Shown piece after piece: positions 61,764-64,000 of a stretch of DNA of 64,000 nt (positions are counted from its first letter, which is position 1; each line of letters opens with the position of its first letter). A program made the translations under genes and the position numbers. The notes under the pieces were generated by a model. It made no database searches. It was given only the letters and a program-made list of their open reading frames with translations, and was not told the DNA's origin. Source of the stretch: Bog-159 sp963843255 (GTDB lineage: Bacteria; Acidobacteriota; Terriglobia; Bryobacterales; Bryobacteraceae); the NCBI GenBank assembly GCA_963843255.1, contig CAWJJQ010000001.1, positions 124,001-188,000 on the forward strand, written 5' to 3'.

Positions 61764-62950
61764 TCCGCAGCCACTTTCATCACGCGCTGGCCGGCATGGA
61801 TCAGGGAGATGATCTCTTCGTCGAGCAAGCCTTTCTTGTTGTCGGCCATGGCGGTGAAGCGGTGATAGAGCGAATCAAGCTCTTCCTTGCTGAGGTCGTA
61901 GCCTAAATCTTCCGTGCGTTTTTTCAACGCGTGACGGCCGCTGTGTTTGCCCAGCACCAGGCGGCTTTCGGGCACGCCCACGGAGCGCGGGTCCATGATT
62001 TCGTAGGTGGTTTTCTCTTTCAAGTAGCCATCCTGATGGATGCCGGCTTCGTGCGCGAAGGCGTTGCGACCCACGATGGCCTTGTTGGGCTGGGGGCCGA
62101 AGGTGATCATGGAGGTGAGCATTTGGCTGGCGGAATACAGGTGCTCGGTGCGAATGCCGGTGTCGTAAGGCAGGCGATCCTGGCGGGTCTTGAAGAGCAT
62201 CACCACTTCTTCCAGCGAACAATTGCCGGCACGCTCGCCGATGCCGTTGATGGTGCACTCGATCTGGCGGGCGCCGGCTTCCACGGCGGCGATGGAGTTG
62301 GCGGTGGCCAAGCCGAGATCGTCGTGACAGTGTACGCTGACCACCGCGCAATCGCCCAGGGCGCGCACGATGCGGCCGATCAGGGCGGCGTATTCGAAAG
62401 GAACCGAGTAGCCCACGGTATCCGGAATGTTGACCGTGCGGGCGCCGGCTGCCACCACCGCGCGGGAGATTAGTTCCAGGAAATCGGGGTCGGTGCGGGC
62501 GCCATCTTCGGCGGAGAATTCCACGTCGTCCACATACTGGCGGGCCAACTCCACGGCGGCCACGGCCTCTTCCAGGACCTGCTGCTGCGATTTTTTCAGC
62601 TTGTGCTTGAGATGGATCTCGCTGGTGGCGATGAAGGTGTGGATGCGCGGGCGCCGCGCGTGCTTGAGCGATTGGGCGGCGCGCTCCACGTCGAGCGTGC
62701 AGGCGCGGCCGAGCGCGGCCACCTGGGCCCAGGGGAATTCGCGGCTGATGGCATCGACGGCTTCAAAATCGCCCTGGGAGGCGATGGGGAAGCCCGCTTC
62801 CAGGATGTCCACGCCGAGTTCCACCAGCTTGCGCGCCATCCGCAACTTTTCCGGCACGGTCATGCTGCAGCCCGGCGATTGTTCGCCATCCCGCAGCGTG
62901 GTATCGAAGATGTAGACTCGATCGCTCATAAAAATGCCGTATGGGAGCAT
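61760..62950 (-). CDS. leuA: 2-isopropylmalate synthase without C-terminal regulatory domain
   Basis: 396 aa from ATG 62950 (AAGGAAG 6 bases upstream). An ATG 27 bases further up lacks a site. Catalytic barrel: FDTTLRDGEQSPGCSMT, LEAGFPIAS, FIATSEIHLKHKL, VEFSAEDGARTD, SVHCHDDLGLATANS (His-x-His), ECTINGIGERAGNCSLEEV, then subdomains with GRNAFAHEAGIHQDG and LGKHSGRHAL. The leucine-binding domain (about 120-150 residues in LeuA) is missing, and leuB starts directly at its end. So it should be insensitive to leucine feedback if it is a true LeuA. Homocitrate synthase is less likely given leuB-leuCD. Confidence 0.93.
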   Translation of the reverse strand: MLPYGIFMSDRVYIFDTTLRDGEQSPGCSMTVPEKLRMARKLVELGVDILEAGFPIASQGDFEAVDAISREFPWAQVAALGRACTLDVERAAQSLKHARRPRIHTFIATSEIHLKHKLKKSQQQVLEEAVAAVELARQYVDDVEFSAEDGARTDPDFLELISRAVVAAGARTVNIPDTVGYSVPFEYAALIGRIVRALGDCAVVSVHCHDDLGLATANSIAAVEAGARQIECTINGIGERAGNCSLEEVVMLFKTRQDRLPYDTGIRTEHLYSASQMLTSMITFGPQPNKAIVGRNAFAHEAGIHQDGYLKEKTTYEIMDPRSVGVPESRLVLGKHSGRHALKKRTEDLGYDLSKEELDSLYHRFTAMADNKKGLLDEEIISLIHAGQRVMKVAAD

Positions 62951-62999
62951 TATGGGCTTCCTTGTAGGATTTAGCAAATTTATAATATTAGCGGTCCAT

Positions 63000-63014
63000 A
63001 TAACTAATTGTTAT
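63000..63014. promoter_or_regulatory. LysR-type box (T-N11-A) between leuA and its regulator
   Basis: ATAAC-TAATT-GTTAT, a 15-bp inverted repeat of the LysR T-N11-A kind. It overlaps a TATAAT -10 box at 63012-63017 only 7 bases before the regulator's ATG, so binding would block that promoter. Confidence 0.6.
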
Positions 63015-63023
63015 AATGGCTAA

Positions 63024-63962
63024 ATGGAATTGTACGCTTTACAGGTATTTCTGACGGTGGCCACGGAGAAAAGCTTTTCGCGGGCGGCCGACCGGCTGTT
63101 GCGCACGCAGCCGGCGGTTTCGCTGTCGCTACAGCGCCTGGAAGCGGAGCTGGGGGAGAAGCTGATCGACCGGTCGGCGAAGGACTTGGTGCTGACCGAT
63201 GCCGGGCGGACGGTGCTGGACTATGCGCGGCGGTTCGATAATTTGCGGCTGGAGATGGAAAACTCGCTGGCGGAGCTGCGCGACAATTCGGCGGGGACGC
63301 TGACGGTGGGGGCGAACGAATCGAGCGCGCTATACCTGCTGCGGCACATCAAGACTTTCCGGCGGCTGCATCCGAAGATTAATGTACGGGTACGCCGCAG
63401 CCTGTCGAGCAAGATTCCCAACGAACTGCTGGACGGCAACCTGGAACTGGGTGTGATCAGCTACGATCCGCCGGACGAGCGGCTGACCTCGACGGTGATT
63501 TACACGGATGCGCTGGCGTTCGTGGTGTCGCCGAAGCATCCACTGGCGCGGCGGGCAGCGGTATCGATTTCGGACCTGGCGGCGGAAACGTTTATCGCGC
63601 ACAATGTGCTTTCGCCGTACCGCGACGTAGTGCTGCGCGAATTCCAGCAGCGGCGGGTGCCGCTGAATATGCCCGTGGAAATGCCCACTATCGAGACGAT
63701 CCGGAAGATGGTGCAGAATAACGAGGGGGTCGCGTTTTTGCCGCGTATGTGCGTGGAGCAGGAGATCGAGCAGCGGCTGTTGTGCGAGGTGAAAGTGAAA
63801 GAAATGCACGTGGAGCGCAAGATCCGGCTGGTGTATCCTACGCGGCGGGCGCTGAGCCACGCGGCGCGTGCGTTTCTGGAGGTGGTGCGCGGCGATCCCA
63901 AGGCCGCCCGCGGACCGGCCGCGCGCAGTTATTCTCCGGCGGAGCCTGCCAGAAGTGTGTAG
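63024..63962 (+). CDS. LysR-family transcriptional regulator
   Basis: 312 aa. Winged HTH at 1-60: LQVFLTVATEKSFSRAADRL, LRTQPAVSLSLQRLEAELGE. Effector domain from ~90 (GTLTVGANESSALYLLRHI) to ~295. Divergent from the leu operon with only 73 bases between and a T-N11-A box there, so a leu regulator (LeuO-like in role) is the natural inference. Alternative inducers cannot be excluded. The -10 to ATG distance suggests a leaderless mRNA. Confidence 0.92.
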   Translation: MELYALQVFLTVATEKSFSRAADRLLRTQPAVSLSLQRLEAELGEKLIDRSAKDLVLTDAGRTVLDYARRFDNLRLEMENSLAELRDNSAGTLTVGANESSALYLLRHIKTFRRLHPKINVRVRRSLSSKIPNELLDGNLELGVISYDPPDERLTSTVIYTDALAFVVSPKHPLARRAAVSISDLAAETFIAHNVLSPYRDVVLREFQQRRVPLNMPVEMPTIETIRKMVQNNEGVAFLPRMCVEQEIEQRLLCEVKVKEMHVERKIRLVYPTRRALSHAARAFLEVVRGDPKAARGPAARSYSPAEPARSV

Positions 63963-64000
63963 GGATCGATGGGCGTGCCTTGCCACCAGTGCTTTTCGGG
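63929..64000 (-). CDS. C-terminal end of an unidentified gene (cut by window edge)
   Basis: The frame, read from the edge, is PEKHWWQGTPIDPYTLLAGS then AGE and a TAA at 63929. H-W-W-Q-G-T-P-I-D-P-Y looks like the C-terminus of an M23-type (LysM/lysostaphin-like) cell-wall peptidase, but 23 residues are not enough to name it. Convergent with, and overlapping by 34 bases, the LysR gene. Confidence 0.4.
   Translation of the reverse strand, partial: PEKHWWQGTPIDPYTLLAGSAGE

Overview
The window looks like a high-GC chromosome segment of an Acidobacteriota, most like the Solibacter/Bryobacterales group. The main signs are two very large MacB/FtsX-type orphan permeases (the acidobacterial 'ADOP' type), three VWFA-related secreted proteins of a kind common in that phylum, and a Tol system, so the cell has an outer membrane. 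No rRNA, tRNA, CRISPR array or intact insertion sequence was recognised.

Layout. 1-3.1 kb (- strand): tolQ-tolR-tonB/tolA-like-tolB, with tolB cut by the window edge. 3.1-12.8 kb: an accessory patchwork of gene remnants, partial duplications, a VapBC-type pair with a decayed toxin, a trypsin-like protease, a GNAT acetyltransferase, an ABC-type ATPase + DUF4276-like pair and an HTH/SEC-C protein. 11.1-15.4 kb (- strand): a four-gene ABC-2 transporter operon (ATPase-permease-ATPase-permease). 15.5-36.9 kb: ADOP permease, VWFA proteins, a response regulator, M61 peptidase, mutY with an S24-like gene, a sialidase-like protein, SDRs, a PQQ-propeller protein, a 1126-aa secreted protein of unknown function, a penicillin-binding transpeptidase, a family-5 uracil-DNA glycosylase, a Flp pilin and an alpha/beta hydrolase. 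37.0-45.5 kb (+ strand): selB and a DUF4038-type glycosidase, then a second, intact ATPase + DUF4276-like module, a small membrane protein, a redoxin and speA. 45.5-46.3 kb: a protein-free stretch with a candidate structured RNA and two tandem small-RNA genes. 46.3-58.5 kb: a second ADOP permease, a universal stress protein, a PQQ/cytochrome dehydrogenase, a GH31 glucosidase with a shifted C-terminus, an MFS exporter, a GT28-like glycosyltransferase and a phosphodiesterase. 58.5-64 kb: a leucine operon, leuA-leuB-leuCD, with leuC and leuD fused and leuA lacking its regulatory domain, divergent from a LysR regulator.

The most interesting material is the noncoding block at 45.6-46.2 kb. It holds a long bulged helix whose G-U pairs work only on the + strand, followed by two near-identical ~87-nt RNAs. 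Each of those has a -10 box, a C-rich loop resembling an anti-Shine-Dalgarno sequence, and a terminator-type hairpin. Next come the two ATPase/DUF4276-like modules, which resemble ABC-ATPase + TOPRIM defence systems in layout, and the mosaic of partial duplications at 3-12 kb, several of which meet at a short promoter-like motif. Several genes carry apparent single-base lesions. From this sequence alone, true decay and sequencing error cannot be told apart.
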